Positions 24,223 through 32,874 of a stretch of 34,545 bases of DNA are shown here, in pieces. A program made the translations under genes and the position numbers. Position 1 is the stretch's first letter; the number at the start of each line of letters is the position of its first letter. Origin of the DNA: Kiritimatiellia bacterium (GTDB lineage: Bacteria; Verrucomicrobiota; Kiritimatiellia; RFP12; UBA1067); NCBI GenBank assembly GCA_017450695.1, contig JAFSTA010000261.1, positions 1 through 34,545 on the forward strand, given 5' to 3'. The notes beneath the pieces were generated by a model, which did not search any database, was not told where the DNA came from, and worked only from the letters and a program-made list of their open reading frames with translations.

Positions 24223-27200
24223 TCTTCCACCTTTGCCTTTCTCACTTGCTTGACCAGTCCCTCGTACCCCTTCTTGCAAGGCCGCATGGTATAAGAGAAC
24301 GAGACCGGCGCTGTCTGCAGCGTGTATTTCTCCATCGGGCGCGGACCGCAGCTCGCTCCGCCCAGCCCCATCTGCGCGGCATCGAGGCTCAGGCAGACTT
24401 CCGGACGCGGAGGCCGGGGGGCGTAGATGCGCTGCTGCCCGTTACGGTGACGCTGGAACTCCAGATCCTCGCTGGTGAAGTGCGTCGCGGTCACGAAGAG
24501 CGGCTTGTCGAAGGTGAAGAGCACACCGTCGCCGCTCTCATCATGGAGGGCGAGCCAGCGGACATCGCACTTGCCGCCGTTCTCCTGCGGACGCACATAC
24601 GCGACATACTGGTCCGTCACCGTGCTCTCATAGTACCCGACCTCGCTCGCGGTCTTGCGATCGACATAGTTCTCCCACGGCCCGCAGCCGAAGTACGCCA
24701 AGTTCTCCAAGCGGGGGTCCAGCATCATGCGCACACCGATGCGCGGCAGCGTCGGCAACTTACCCTCCGGCGTGATCCGGTTGTTCACGCGAACCTCGCC
24801 GTCCGCGTTCACCACATATTCGACCGCATGGACGAACCGCCCGCTCTTCGCGCCGTCGGCATGGACGGTAACGGTCACGCGCGCCTTCGCGCCATCCTGC
24901 AACAGCTCGGCGCGAATCGGATACGGGTGGTAGCGCAACTGGGTCAGGCCGCTGTCGTAAAAGCCCTTGCGCATCCAGATGTCGTTGTCGGTGAAGGCGC
25001 GGAAGACATTCACCTGCGGACCGCGACAAATCCCCTGCTCGTCGGAGATCACGGCCTTCGCGCCGTAGGTCAGCGAACTGATCGTACCGGTCTTGCGGCT
25101 GATCTTCAGGACGAAGCGTTTGCCCGAAACAGTGACGAATTCGGAAGCGGGATTGTTCTCCAGCGTCACCTTGCGCGTGAACCAGCCGTCCGATTCGGGC
25201 GCGGGTTTCGCGGCCGCCGTCTTCGGGATGAACGGCAGCTGGTCGTAGGCGATCTCGTACCCCTTCTTCTCCCATTCCGTGTCCGCCTTCAGGTGGAAGC
25301 TGACGCGGTAGAAGTATTCCGCGCCGAAAACCGGCTCCACTTTCGGGAGCGGCAACGCGATTTCGGTGCGGGAGAGCGGCGCGCACGGCACGGAACCGAT
25401 CACGCCGTCCGCGATGATCTTGCCGTCACGGGAGAGCGACCATCTCGCCTCGAAACCGGAGGCATCGACGAACCCATTCCGGTTCCACAGCTCGGCCTTG
25501 CCGTCCGCCGCATTCGCGCAGCTGACGATCAGGTTCTGATAAACGTGGCGCACCTCGCGCAGTTTCGGGGTGACCTCGCGCGTCGGGCCGATCACGCCGT
25601 TGCAGACGAACGGGCCGTCGTTCGGCTCCTCGTCGTTGTCACCGCCGTAAATCAAATACCGCTCACGCTTGCCGTCCGGTCCGATGCGGTCGGTCTCGCG
25701 CCACAACGCCTGATCGATCCAGTCCCAGATGCAGCCGCCCATCAACGAGTCGCTGGCGTAGATGGCGTCCCAGTATTCGCGGAAGTTGCCCAGCGCGTTG
25801 CCCATCGCGTGGGCGTACTCGCACATGATGTACGGTTTGGCGCGGTTCTCGCCGCGCTTCTGAACGAACTCGACCGTCGGGTACATGCTGCTGTCCATGT
25901 CCATGTCGCCGCTCTGGCGCTCGTAGTGAATCGGGCGCGTCGGATCAACCGCGCGCACACCGTCGCGCGCCGCGATGAAGTTCGGACCCGGCCCCGCCTC
26001 GTTCCCAAGCGACCAGATGAGGATCGCGGGATGGTTGCGGTAGTTCAACGCCTGGTTCACATTGCGCTCGACGTGCGACTTCTCCCAGAGCGGGACTTGC
26101 GCCAGCGTCTCTTTCCCGTATCCCATGCCGTGGCTTTCCACGTTCGCCTCCGCGATCACGTAGATGCCGTAACGGTCGCAGAGCTGATACCAGTAGTAGT
26201 GATCGGGATAGTGGCAGGTGCGGACGGTATTGATGTTGTTCTGCTTGAAGAGGAGGATGTCGCGCAGCATCTCGTCACGGCTGACCGTGCGACCGTTTTC
26301 TGGCGTCGTCTCATGACGGTTCACGCCCTTGATCTTGATGTTCTTTCCGTTCACGAAGAAGGTGCCGTTCTTGATCTCGACCTTGCGGAATCCGACCTTG
26401 CAGGAACGGATGTCGGCATCCCCGGCGGCAGGCTGGAGGCGCAGCACGAGGGTATAAAGCGCGGGGGACTCGGCAGACCACAACGCGGGCGCGGTGACGG
26501 CAACCGATCCTTCCGCCGTCGCGTCCTTCCCGTCCGCAGTCAACGCCAGCTCGAACGCGGGGATTTCCGCGACGCGTTTGCGGTTCGCGTCGAACAGCTC
26601 GCCCGCGACCTTCACCTTCTCGTCCTTGCCGCGCAGCGAACGCGCCGACGCACGGACACGCACACGCCACGCGCCCTTCTGCAACTGGTCGTCAGCCGGA
26701 GCCTCGGTCGTCACGTAGAAATCGCGCAGTTCCGCCGCGGGCGGCGAGAAGAGTTCCACGTCGCGGTAGATGCCGCTGAAACGGAACATATCCTGGTCTT
26801 CCAGATAGGAGCCGTCGCTCCAGCGATAGACCTCGACCGCCATCAGGTTCTCGCCCTTCTTGAGGTATTTCGACAGGTTGAACTCGGCCGGAAGCTTGCT
26901 GTCCTCGCTATACCCGACGAACTTGCCGTTTACCCACAGGTAGAAGGCGGAATAGACGCCGTTGAACCGGACGAAAACCGGACGGTCGCCCCACGACTCC
27001 GGCACCGTGAAGGTACGGCGATAGGAGCTGACGGGGTTGTACTCCGTCCCGATGTAGGGCGGCTTGCGCTGGTGCGGGTAACGGATGTTCGTGTAAATGG
27101 GGATTCCGTACCCGCGTGTCTCCACGCAGGACGGCACGTCAATCGTGTACCAGTCGGCATCGTTGAACGAAGACTGGAAAAAATCTTTCGGACGGTCCAC

Positions 27201-27437
27201 CGGGCTGCCGGTCCAGTAGTACCGCCAGGTTCCGTTCAGGCTCATGCGATAAGGCGACTTCGGTTCCTCGCGCCCCAACGCGGCCTGCACATCCTGCTCC
27301 GAAAGCGGGAAACTCTCCGCGCGGGCGGCCTCGCGGTGAATCGCGTTCACCTGCGGGTCTTCCCACTCGTTACCCTTGAAATCCTGCGCCACGGCGGCTG
27401 CCGCCACCAAACCAATCATCATCAAACTGCGAGTCAT
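24219..27437 (-). CDS. Secreted GH2 beta-galactosidase
   Basis: A 1072-residue LacZ-type enzyme that hydrolyses terminal beta-galactosides with retention. Residues 1-18 (MTRSLMMIGLVAAAAVAQ) are a signal peptide, so it acts in the periplasm or outside, unlike cytoplasmic E. coli LacZ (1023 residues). Domain order is as expected: sugar-binding jelly roll (about 45-225, with NGxxVGYSEDSKLPAEF), Ig-like domain (to about 340), TIM barrel with MKGVNRHE-like VNRHE, acid/base E480 in WSLGNEAG and nucleophile E540 in MCEYAHAMGN, then a second Ig-like domain and a C-terminal LacZ beta-sandwich. ATG 27437 is preceded by GAAGGGAG; an in-frame GTG at 27443 is less likely. It is the first gene of an operon with pdxJ and the LysM-YkuD gene, under the promoter at 27467-27495. 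Confidence 0.95.
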   Translation of the reverse strand: MTRSLMMIGLVAAAAVAQDFKGNEWEDPQVNAIHREAARAESFPLSEQDVQAALGREEPKSPYRMSLNGTWRYYWTGSPVDRPKDFFQSSFNDADWYTIDVPSCVETRGYGIPIYTNIRYPHQRKPPYIGTEYNPVSSYRRTFTVPESWGDRPVFVRFNGVYSAFYLWVNGKFVGYSEDSKLPAEFNLSKYLKKGENLMAVEVYRWSDGSYLEDQDMFRFSGIYRDVELFSPPAAELRDFYVTTEAPADDQLQKGAWRVRVRASARSLRGKDEKVKVAGELFDANRKRVAEIPAFELALTADGKDATAEGSVAVTAPALWSAESPALYTLVLRLQPAAGDADIRSCKVGFRKVEIKNGTFFVNGKNIKIKGVNRHETTPENGRTVSRDEMLRDILLFKQNNINTVRTCHYPDHYYWYQLCDRYGIYVIAEANVESHGMGYGKETLAQVPLWEKSHVERNVNQALNYRNHPAILIWSLGNEAGPGPNFIAARDGVRAVDPTRPIHYERQSGDMDMDSSMYPTVEFVQKRGENRAKPYIMCEYAHAMGNALGNFREYWDAIYASDSLMGGCIWDWIDQALWRETDRIGPDGKRERYLIYGGDNDEEPNDGPFVCNGVIGPTREVTPKLREVRHVYQNLIVSCANAADGKAELWNRNGFVDASGFEARWSLSRDGKIIADGVIGSVPCAPLSRTEIALPLPKVEPVFGAEYFYRVSFHLKADTEWEKKGYEIAYDQLPFIPKTAAAKPAPESDGWFTRKVTLENNPASEFVTVSGKRFVLKISRKTGTISSLTYGAKAVISDEQGICRGPQVNVFRAFTDNDIWMRKGFYDSGLTQLRYHPYPIRAELLQDGAKARVTVTVHADGAKSGRFVHAVEYVVNADGEVRVNNRITPEGKLPTLPRIGVRMMLDPRLENLAYFGCGPWENYVDRKTASEVGYYESTVTDQYVAYVRPQENGGKCDVRWLALHDESGDGVLFTFDKPLFVTATHFTSEDLEFQRHRNGQQRIYAPRPPRPEVCLSLDAAQMGLGGASCGPRPMEKYTLQTAPVSFSYTMRPCKKGYEGLVKQVRKAKVEE

Positions 27438-27466
27438 AATCACTCCCTTCGATAAAAAACAACGTA

Positions 27467-27495
27467 ATTATACGGAATTCCCGTCGGGTTTTCAA
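27467..27495 (-). promoter_or_regulatory. Near-consensus sigma-70 promoter of the GH2-pdxJ operon
   Basis: On the minus strand TTGAAA (27495-27490) is followed after 17 bp by TATAAT (27472-27467), about 30 bp upstream of the GH2 start codon. Confidence 0.88.
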
Positions 27496-27565
27496 GACGG
27501 TTTTCAGGGGACCGTGCGAAGCGGGCGCGAATACACGGAATGAAGCGGGTGGCGGGTTGGAGGGT

Positions 27566-27629
27566 AGCGGGGCAATCGATTGCAGTCGATAGCATTCGAT
27601 AGCTATCGATTATTCACGATTGCCCCGCT
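27566..27629. repeat. Long imperfect cruciform with TCGAT repeats
   Basis: The 13-bp arms AGCGGGGCAATCG (27566-27578) and CGATTGCCCCGCT (27617-27629) are perfect inverted repeats. The 38-bp interior contains the 14-bp palindrome TCGATAGCTATCGA (27596-27609) and further TCGAT/ATCGA copies. It lies between the GH2 promoter and the end of the giant gene. Confidence 0.75.
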
Positions 27630-27638
27630 TCTCAGCCG

Positions 27639-27723
27639 ACGGCGAGGGCGCCGTCGCTACGCAAACGGTCGCGACGGGGCGCGACCCTCCCGCTTCTCAG
27701 CCTCTCAGCTGGCGCGAAGCGCC
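27639..27723. repeat. Dispersed hairpin repeat and CTCAGCCT/GGCGC hairpin block
   Basis: A GACGGCG...GCGCCGTCGCTACGCAAAC segment shared with the array at 34211-34545 precedes the hairpin GGTCGCG-ACGGGG-CGCGACC at 27667-27686. CTCAGCCTCTCAGC and the GGCGC-GAA-GCGCC hairpin (27711-27723) follow, as at 22378-22390. It lies 7 bp past the stop of the giant minus-strand gene and may end its transcript. Confidence 0.75.
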
Positions 27724-27729
27724 GCCCAC

Positions 27730-30700
27730 CTAGCGGACCATCAGGATGGTGCCCCCGGAGGAAAAGACGGCATAGAGGGTACCGTCCTGCACCAGCGTCT
27801 TCACGCCGGTTCCGGCAACCTCCATCGCGGAGGCCGGCGTAGCCTTCAGCATCTCCGGAGCGGTCGCCATCCCCTCGCAGACGACGAGCGGCAGCATATC
27901 GCCGACGGCGAACGTGCCGTCCTCAAAGGCGGAGAGGTCGAGCGTCACGCCTCCCGCCAGCGTCACGTCGCCGCTGGTGAAGAAGCAACCGTCCGGACTC
28001 GGCGCGATGCAGTTCGTCACCGTGAGACCGTCACAATAGATCGAGCCGCAACCGGCGAGTTCCCGAAGCGTGACGGAACCGGATTCGACCTCGAACACGC
28101 TGTTGGAGAGTGTTACCTTGCTGGAGAGGAACCCGCTTCCGGACGGGATGCGCAAGACGCCGCCTTCCACCGCCGTGTCACCGAGGTAGGTGCCATCGAC
28201 CACCAATTTCAACATTCCCCCGCCGCGTTTGGTGAGTCCGCCGTCGGTGTCCCCGCAATCCGGATCGTGCAACACCGGCTGCCGGATCGTGTACGTGCCC
28301 CCGGCGAACAACTCGTCCGTGTTGATGACCAGCCCGTTGGTTGAGACGTAGAGGGACGTGAAGGCATCCGCAGGCATCTCCAGCGCGTTCGCCGCCAGGC
28401 CGAGCGGGCGGAACTCGCCGCCGTTCGCGTAGAACCGCGTGGTGGAGCCGGAGACCGTCGAGGCGATGCCGTTGCACCGCAGCGTGGCGCCCGCGTTCAG
28501 GCGGAGCGTCGATTCGTTGTTGGCCGTATTCGCGGCGTAGAGCGTTCCGCCGATCGAAAGCACGCCGCCGTTGAGATCCATGTATCCCTTCGCCGTACTC
28601 TTGAAGTAGGCGAGGTGCGCGTCCCCGCCGAACGAGACTTCGCCGCCGTTCTGCACGAACCGGCACGTCTGCGACGCCGGCCAATGCGCCTGATTGCGCC
28701 CCATGTAGAGGATCCCGCCGAATGTCGCCGTTCCGCCGTTCATCTCGAAACAAGAGCTGACCCCGTTGTGGTTGCCCCATTTCTTGTTCTCGTACCCCCA
28801 CTGGAAATTGCCGCCGCAGATCAGCGTTCCTCCGTTCTGGCGCAGCGTGAGCATGTAGTTGTTGCCGTTGGGCGCGTAGTAGCCGAGCCAGATGGTGCTC
28901 GAGACATTTAGCAAACCGTTGTTCAGCTCGTAGGTGGAAGGTCCCCTCAGCGTCCGGCTCCCGACCGCGATCTGCGGCGTGCTGACCGTCGGCGCATGCG
29001 CGTCGTCGCCGACTTCGCCCTGCACGAACGTCCCTTGCGAGATATTCATGCCGCGGAAGGTCTTGGTCGGTCCGTCCCCGTTGGCGGCCATCACCCGGGC
29101 GTCTGCGTCGTCGTCGTAATCGACTTGCGTGTTGGGCGAGAACGTGCCGGTGCCGTGGAGCCGGAGTGTGCCGGTGCCGAGTTTGATGAAGGAGGAGGTC
29201 CCGACGTCAATCCCGTTGACGGTGACGTCTGCGGTGCTCTCGAAGGTCGCATTCAGCTTCGACCCCGCGTTGAGGGTAAACCCCGGAATCTCGACGTCGG
29301 GTCCCGTGTAGAGGAATGTGCCGCGTCCCAGCGTCAGCTGGTCGGCAGATTGGACGAACGAAAGGTCGTCCACCACCACGCGGCCGCTGCCGGTCGTGAC
29401 CTTGCCCGCGTAGGCCGGATCCACCTTCAGGTTCACCTGCCCCGCGCCCGACTTCACATGCGTGTTGACGTTGAGGTCGCCCGCACCCGCGACACCGCCC
29501 GTGACGCGCAGCTCGTTCCCTGCCGTCGTGCGGAACTGCGCGGCCTTCGCAAGGATGATTGGCGCGGCGATGGTGTTGGTGCCGCTCGCGTTCGCCACGG
29601 CGGGCGTGGAATCGTCGCCGTCCAGCGTCAGGGCGGAACCGGAAAGCGTATAGCCGTAGGTCGCGGTACCTCCATTGAGCGTGAGCGTACCCACGGTGAC
29701 GGGCGTGTCGAGCGAGACGGCTACTCCCGCCTTCGTGGCTGGCTTGAAGTACGCCTCCACGCCCCGCGCGTTCGGAATCAGGTCTGCGTTGTCCCAGTTC
29801 GTGGCGGTGCTCCAGCTGCCGCCGCTCGTGACAGACGACCAGGCGTTGCCGTGGATGACACCGGCGGAGTTCTTCGCCGCGATCGTGACGACCACGGCCT
29901 TCATGCCGTCGAACTCGCCGCCGTCCGCGACCGTCGTCTGGCTGATGGAGAGCGTCACCAGCTGGGTGGCGGCGTCGGCGTCCGACAGCCGGATGAGCGA
30001 GAGATCGACATCCGCGTTCGAGGCGTTGTAAACCAGCGCGGTATAGACGCCGCAGCGCAGTTCCGGGTTGAAGTCGTGCGAATCCGCCACCGTCGTGACC
30101 GTGACGGGCGAGAGGATGGCGAGCGCGTTCGTCGCGACGAATCCGTAGCCCGCCGGGGCGGCGAACAGCTCGAGCGAGACGGGATCGCTCGCCCCCGCCG
30201 AGCCGAGCGTGAGGTCCTTCACCACGGTCGTGCCGTCGAAGGCGTGGAGGATCGTGCCGGGGGCGAACTCGACCGCGCGCGTGGCGCTGGCCGTCTGGAG
30301 CGGCGCGAAGCGCGCGCCGTCCAGCACGCGGACGGGACCGCTGAACGTGCTGTCCGCAAAGTCGCCCTGCGCGGCGGCGGATCCCACCCCGTGCAGCGTG
30401 ATACCGCCGTCCGCGCCTTCGCATCCGGGCGCGGAGTCGAAGCGCTGCTCCAGCACCAGCCAGCGGTCGGACTCGCCGCAGACGTCCGTCTGGTGCGAGA
30501 GATCCACGTTCAGCCCGCCCGCGCCGAGGTAGGCGTTCTGGAGATTGACGATCTGCCCGTTGTCGGAAGCGGTGACGAAGCTCTCGAAGGTGCCGCCGTC
30601 GAAGGTGGCGACGAGCGGGCGGTTCACGTTGTTGCCGCTGATCGTCCGCGCGCGGATCGTGCCGTTGCCGGCCAGCGTGAAGGTGTTGGTGTCGCGGGTG

Positions 30701-32874
30701 TTCGAGTAGGCGGGGTAGAAGACGCCGCCAACCTCCAGGCGCCCGTTGTCGGTGACGGCGACGTCCACCGCCATCGCGCTTGCGTTGTTGCCGCAGATGA
30801 AGTTGTTGCTGACAACGAGCAGGCCGTCCGTCACGTCAATCGTCGTACGCCACGTATTGGCCTCGGAGACCGCCGTGTGGGCGGCGTAGATCGCGTTGCG
30901 GACGACATTCGTGCCGCCGCGGTGGAAATAGCGCGGGCTGTCCGTCTGGCGGTTCCCGCTGGCGCTGCTGGCGGACTGCCCGATCTGCATGGCGTTGCAG
31001 GTAATGAAGCCGCCGTTCTGCTCCAGCGTCGGCGTGAGGTTCAGGTCGGGGTTGCTCGCGTAGTTGCCGCAGTAGTAACCGATGTAGAGGACGGTCGAGA
31101 TGTTGAGGGTCCCGTTGTTCATGCGCAGGTTGCCGGCGGTCTGTTCCGCGATGCCGTTGCGGTGGGACTGCGAGCCGACGCTGAAGTCGGCCGGGGCGAA
31201 GATGTCCGGTGCGTCCGTCGGGTCGCCGACCGTGCCAATCTCCGTCCACCCGTTGACGATGTTGAACGCACGCGTACCGGTCGAAGGCCCGTCGCCAAGG
31301 GCCGTGACGCCGTTGCCGTTGCCGTTGTTGGCGGCATTGCTCGAGAAGACAAGCCTCGTCCCCTCCGGCGGCTTGAGCTTGAGCGTACCGGGTCCGGTCT
31401 TGGTGAACGTGCCGACCACCGTGTTCAGGTCGGCGATTGTGAGCGTCGTGTTCTCGTTCGTAATGTTCAGCACGGCGGAACGGGACGAAGAGGCGTTGAC
31501 GGTGAGGCCGGGAATCGCGGCATCGCCGCCGGTGTAGGCGAGCGTCCCGAACTTCAGCGTGATGTCGGAGACGTCAGCCGCGAAGGAGAGGTTGGAGGCG
31601 TAGGTCGTGCCGCTGCCGACGATGAGCCGACCGCCGCTGGCGAAGCCGGCGAGCGCGCCGAGTTCCACCGGGCCGTGTACGTCGGCGGTATCTCCGGGAT
31701 TGGTGAGGATCGACTGCGCGGCGGCGATCTGCTCCGCCGTCGCCGAGAGCGTCGCGTTGGTATCGGTGTTGTCCAGGACGAGCTGGGCGGAGGGGTCAAG
31801 GGTCGAGACAGCGACCTTCAGCAGGGCGCGTCCCCCGGACCGCTCCACGGAACACACGTACCGGGTTCCGTCCGGCTTGAGCGGGAACGCGGCGCACGCG
31901 GCCAGGCGCGAGAGCGCGTCGAAGTCCTCCTCCCGCGCCGAGAGGAACGTGTAGGTTCCGGAGGCGGAAAGCGCCGTCGTCACGCCCTTCGCCGAGTAGA
32001 GGCGGATCGGCGGGCGCGAGATCTTCCCGCCCACGCGCAGCTCGCCCGTCACGTAGAGCGAGCTGGCCGGGTCGAAGCCGAGGATCGGCGAGTCCGCCTC
32101 GTCGTCGCTTCCGAGCGAGAGCGAGCCGACCGTCTGCTGGATGCCGTTGGTGATGAGAAGTCCGCCGTAGTTGCTGGAGATGGAGAGCGCCGTCCCGGAG
32201 GGAAGCTTTCCGCTCTTGCCGAGCCAGACGCTCGTCTGGCTGATGACCGTCGGACCGCAGTAGGTGTTCGCGGCGTTGAAGTGGACGGGCTGGCGACGCG
32301 CGCCTTGCGTAATCCTCACGCCGCCGTCCGTCCCGCTGTCGTCCAGCGGATCGATGCCCTTCTCGAAGAACAAGGAATACGAATCGCTGCTATTCTTCCC
32401 GTTTTCGAGCGCGACGGTCATGCCGCCCGGCCCGACCTTGACGCTCGTCAGCGTGGACGGCAACATCGGGTACACGTTGTCATAACACAGGTGGTGCCAG
32501 GTGCCACCGTCGAAGACGACGTTGACCTTGCCCTTTCCGTCGTTGATGAACCGATGGCTCAGCAACGTCCCCCCGTCCGTCACGGACATGTTCAGGACGG
32601 CGGTTTTGTTGTTGTTGACCCCCGGCGCGTAGAAGCGCGAGCCGGCGCCGGTCACGACCACCTCGTTCACGGTGTCCGCGCTGCCGCTGTTTGACGAGAA
32701 GACGGGATTGGCGTTTGAATGGAGGTAGCCGCCGTCGCGGATGAGGACGGTGCAGTTCGCCCCCTTGTGGTAGGAGGCGGAGAGTGCGTTGCAATACACG
32801 CTGGATCCGGCGCCCGCGACTTCGAGAAGCGGCGCGTTCCACTGCAGCGTGTTGTCGCTCCACATCACGCCCAT
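27730..32874 (-). CDS. Giant autotransporter-repeat surface protein, main (3') part
   Basis: 1714 residues from the first in-frame ATG, but coding clearly extends upstream in this frame to about 33068, where it joins the signal-peptide-bearing 5' part after a 1-nt shift. The whole protein would be about 2016 residues. It is Gly/Ala/Thr/Asn-rich, almost all beta, with autotransporter-associated strand repeats such as FTKTGPGTLKL, FIKLGTGTLRL and LTKRGGGMLKLVVDGTYLGDTAVEGGVLRI, typical of beta-helical passengers. Two long modules are internally duplicated: TLAYTGGDAAIPGLTVNA with FLYTGPDVEIPGFTLNA, then NNGTLNIST..LYIGYY with NNGLLNVSS..IWLGYY. There is no LamG, enzyme module or C-terminal beta-barrel. 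The end, SSGGTILMVR, resembles that of the 1272-residue LamG protein. A role in adhesion or surface display is inferred. Confidence 0.8.
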   Translation of the reverse strand: MGVMWSDNTLQWNAPLLEVAGAGSSVYCNALSASYHKGANCTVLIRDGGYLHSNANPVFSSNSGSADTVNEVVVTGAGSRFYAPGVNNNKTAVLNMSVTDGGTLLSHRFINDGKGKVNVVFDGGTWHHLCYDNVYPMLPSTLTSVKVGPGGMTVALENGKNSSDSYSLFFEKGIDPLDDSGTDGGVRITQGARRQPVHFNAANTYCGPTVISQTSVWLGKSGKLPSGTALSISSNYGGLLITNGIQQTVGSLSLGSDDEADSPILGFDPASSLYVTGELRVGGKISRPPIRLYSAKGVTTALSASGTYTFLSAREEDFDALSRLAACAAFPLKPDGTRYVCSVERSGGRALLKVAVSTLDPSAQLVLDNTDTNATLSATAEQIAAAQSILTNPGDTADVHGPVELGALAGFASGGRLIVGSGTTYASNLSFAADVSDITLKFGTLAYTGGDAAIPGLTVNASSSRSAVLNITNENTTLTIADLNTVVGTFTKTGPGTLKLKPPEGTRLVFSSNAANNGNGNGVTALGDGPSTGTRAFNIVNGWTEIGTVGDPTDAPDIFAPADFSVGSQSHRNGIAEQTAGNLRMNNGTLNISTVLYIGYYCGNYASNPDLNLTPTLEQNGGFITCNAMQIGQSASSASGNRQTDSPRYFHRGGTNVVRNAIYAAHTAVSEANTWRTTIDVTDGLLVVSNNFICGNNASAMAVDVAVTDNGRLEVGGVFYPAYSNTRDTNTFTLAGNGTIRARTISGNNVNRPLVATFDGGTFESFVTASDNGQIVNLQNAYLGAGGLNVDLSHQTDVCGESDRWLVLEQRFDSAPGCEGADGGITLHGVGSAAAQGDFADSTFSGPVRVLDGARFAPLQTASATRAVEFAPGTILHAFDGTTVVKDLTLGSAGASDPVSLELFAAPAGYGFVATNALAILSPVTVTTVADSHDFNPELRCGVYTALVYNASNADVDLSLIRLSDADAATQLVTLSISQTTVADGGEFDGMKAVVVTIAAKNSAGVIHGNAWSSVTSGGSWSTATNWDNADLIPNARGVEAYFKPATKAGVAVSLDTPVTVGTLTLNGGTATYGYTLSGSALTLDGDDSTPAVANASGTNTIAAPIILAKAAQFRTTAGNELRVTGGVAGAGDLNVNTHVKSGAGQVNLKVDPAYAGKVTTGSGRVVVDDLSFVQSADQLTLGRGTFLYTGPDVEIPGFTLNAGSKLNATFESTADVTVNGIDVGTSSFIKLGTGTLRLHGTGTFSPNTQVDYDDDADARVMAANGDGPTKTFRGMNISQGTFVQGEVGDDAHAPTVSTPQIAVGSRTLRGPSTYELNNGLLNVSSTIWLGYYAPNGNNYMLTLRQNGGTLICGGNFQWGYENKKWGNHNGVSSCFEMNGGTATFGGILYMGRNQAHWPASQTCRFVQNGGEVSFGGDAHLAYFKSTAKGYMDLNGGVLSIGGTLYAANTANNESTLRLNAGATLRCNGIASTVSGSTTRFYANGGEFRPLGLAANALEMPADAFTSLYVSTNGLVINTDELFAGGTYTIRQPVLHDPDCGDTDGGLTKRGGGMLKLVVDGTYLGDTAVEGGVLRIPSGSGFLSSKVTLSNSVFEVESGSVTLRELAGCGSIYCDGLTVTNCIAPSPDGCFFTSGDVTLAGGVTLDLSAFEDGTFAVGDMLPLVVCEGMATAPEMLKATPASAMEVAGTGVKTLVQDGTLYAVFSSGGTILMVR

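Noticed and set aside
24246-27455. A 1069-codon open frame on the plus strand opposite the GH2 gene, and a 1232-codon one at 28996-32694 opposite the giant protein gene
   Set aside because: Both are antisense shadows in GC-rich coding DNA. Their products are Arg/Ala/Val/His-rich without domains, while the opposite strand encodes recognisable proteins with ribosome sites and promoters.
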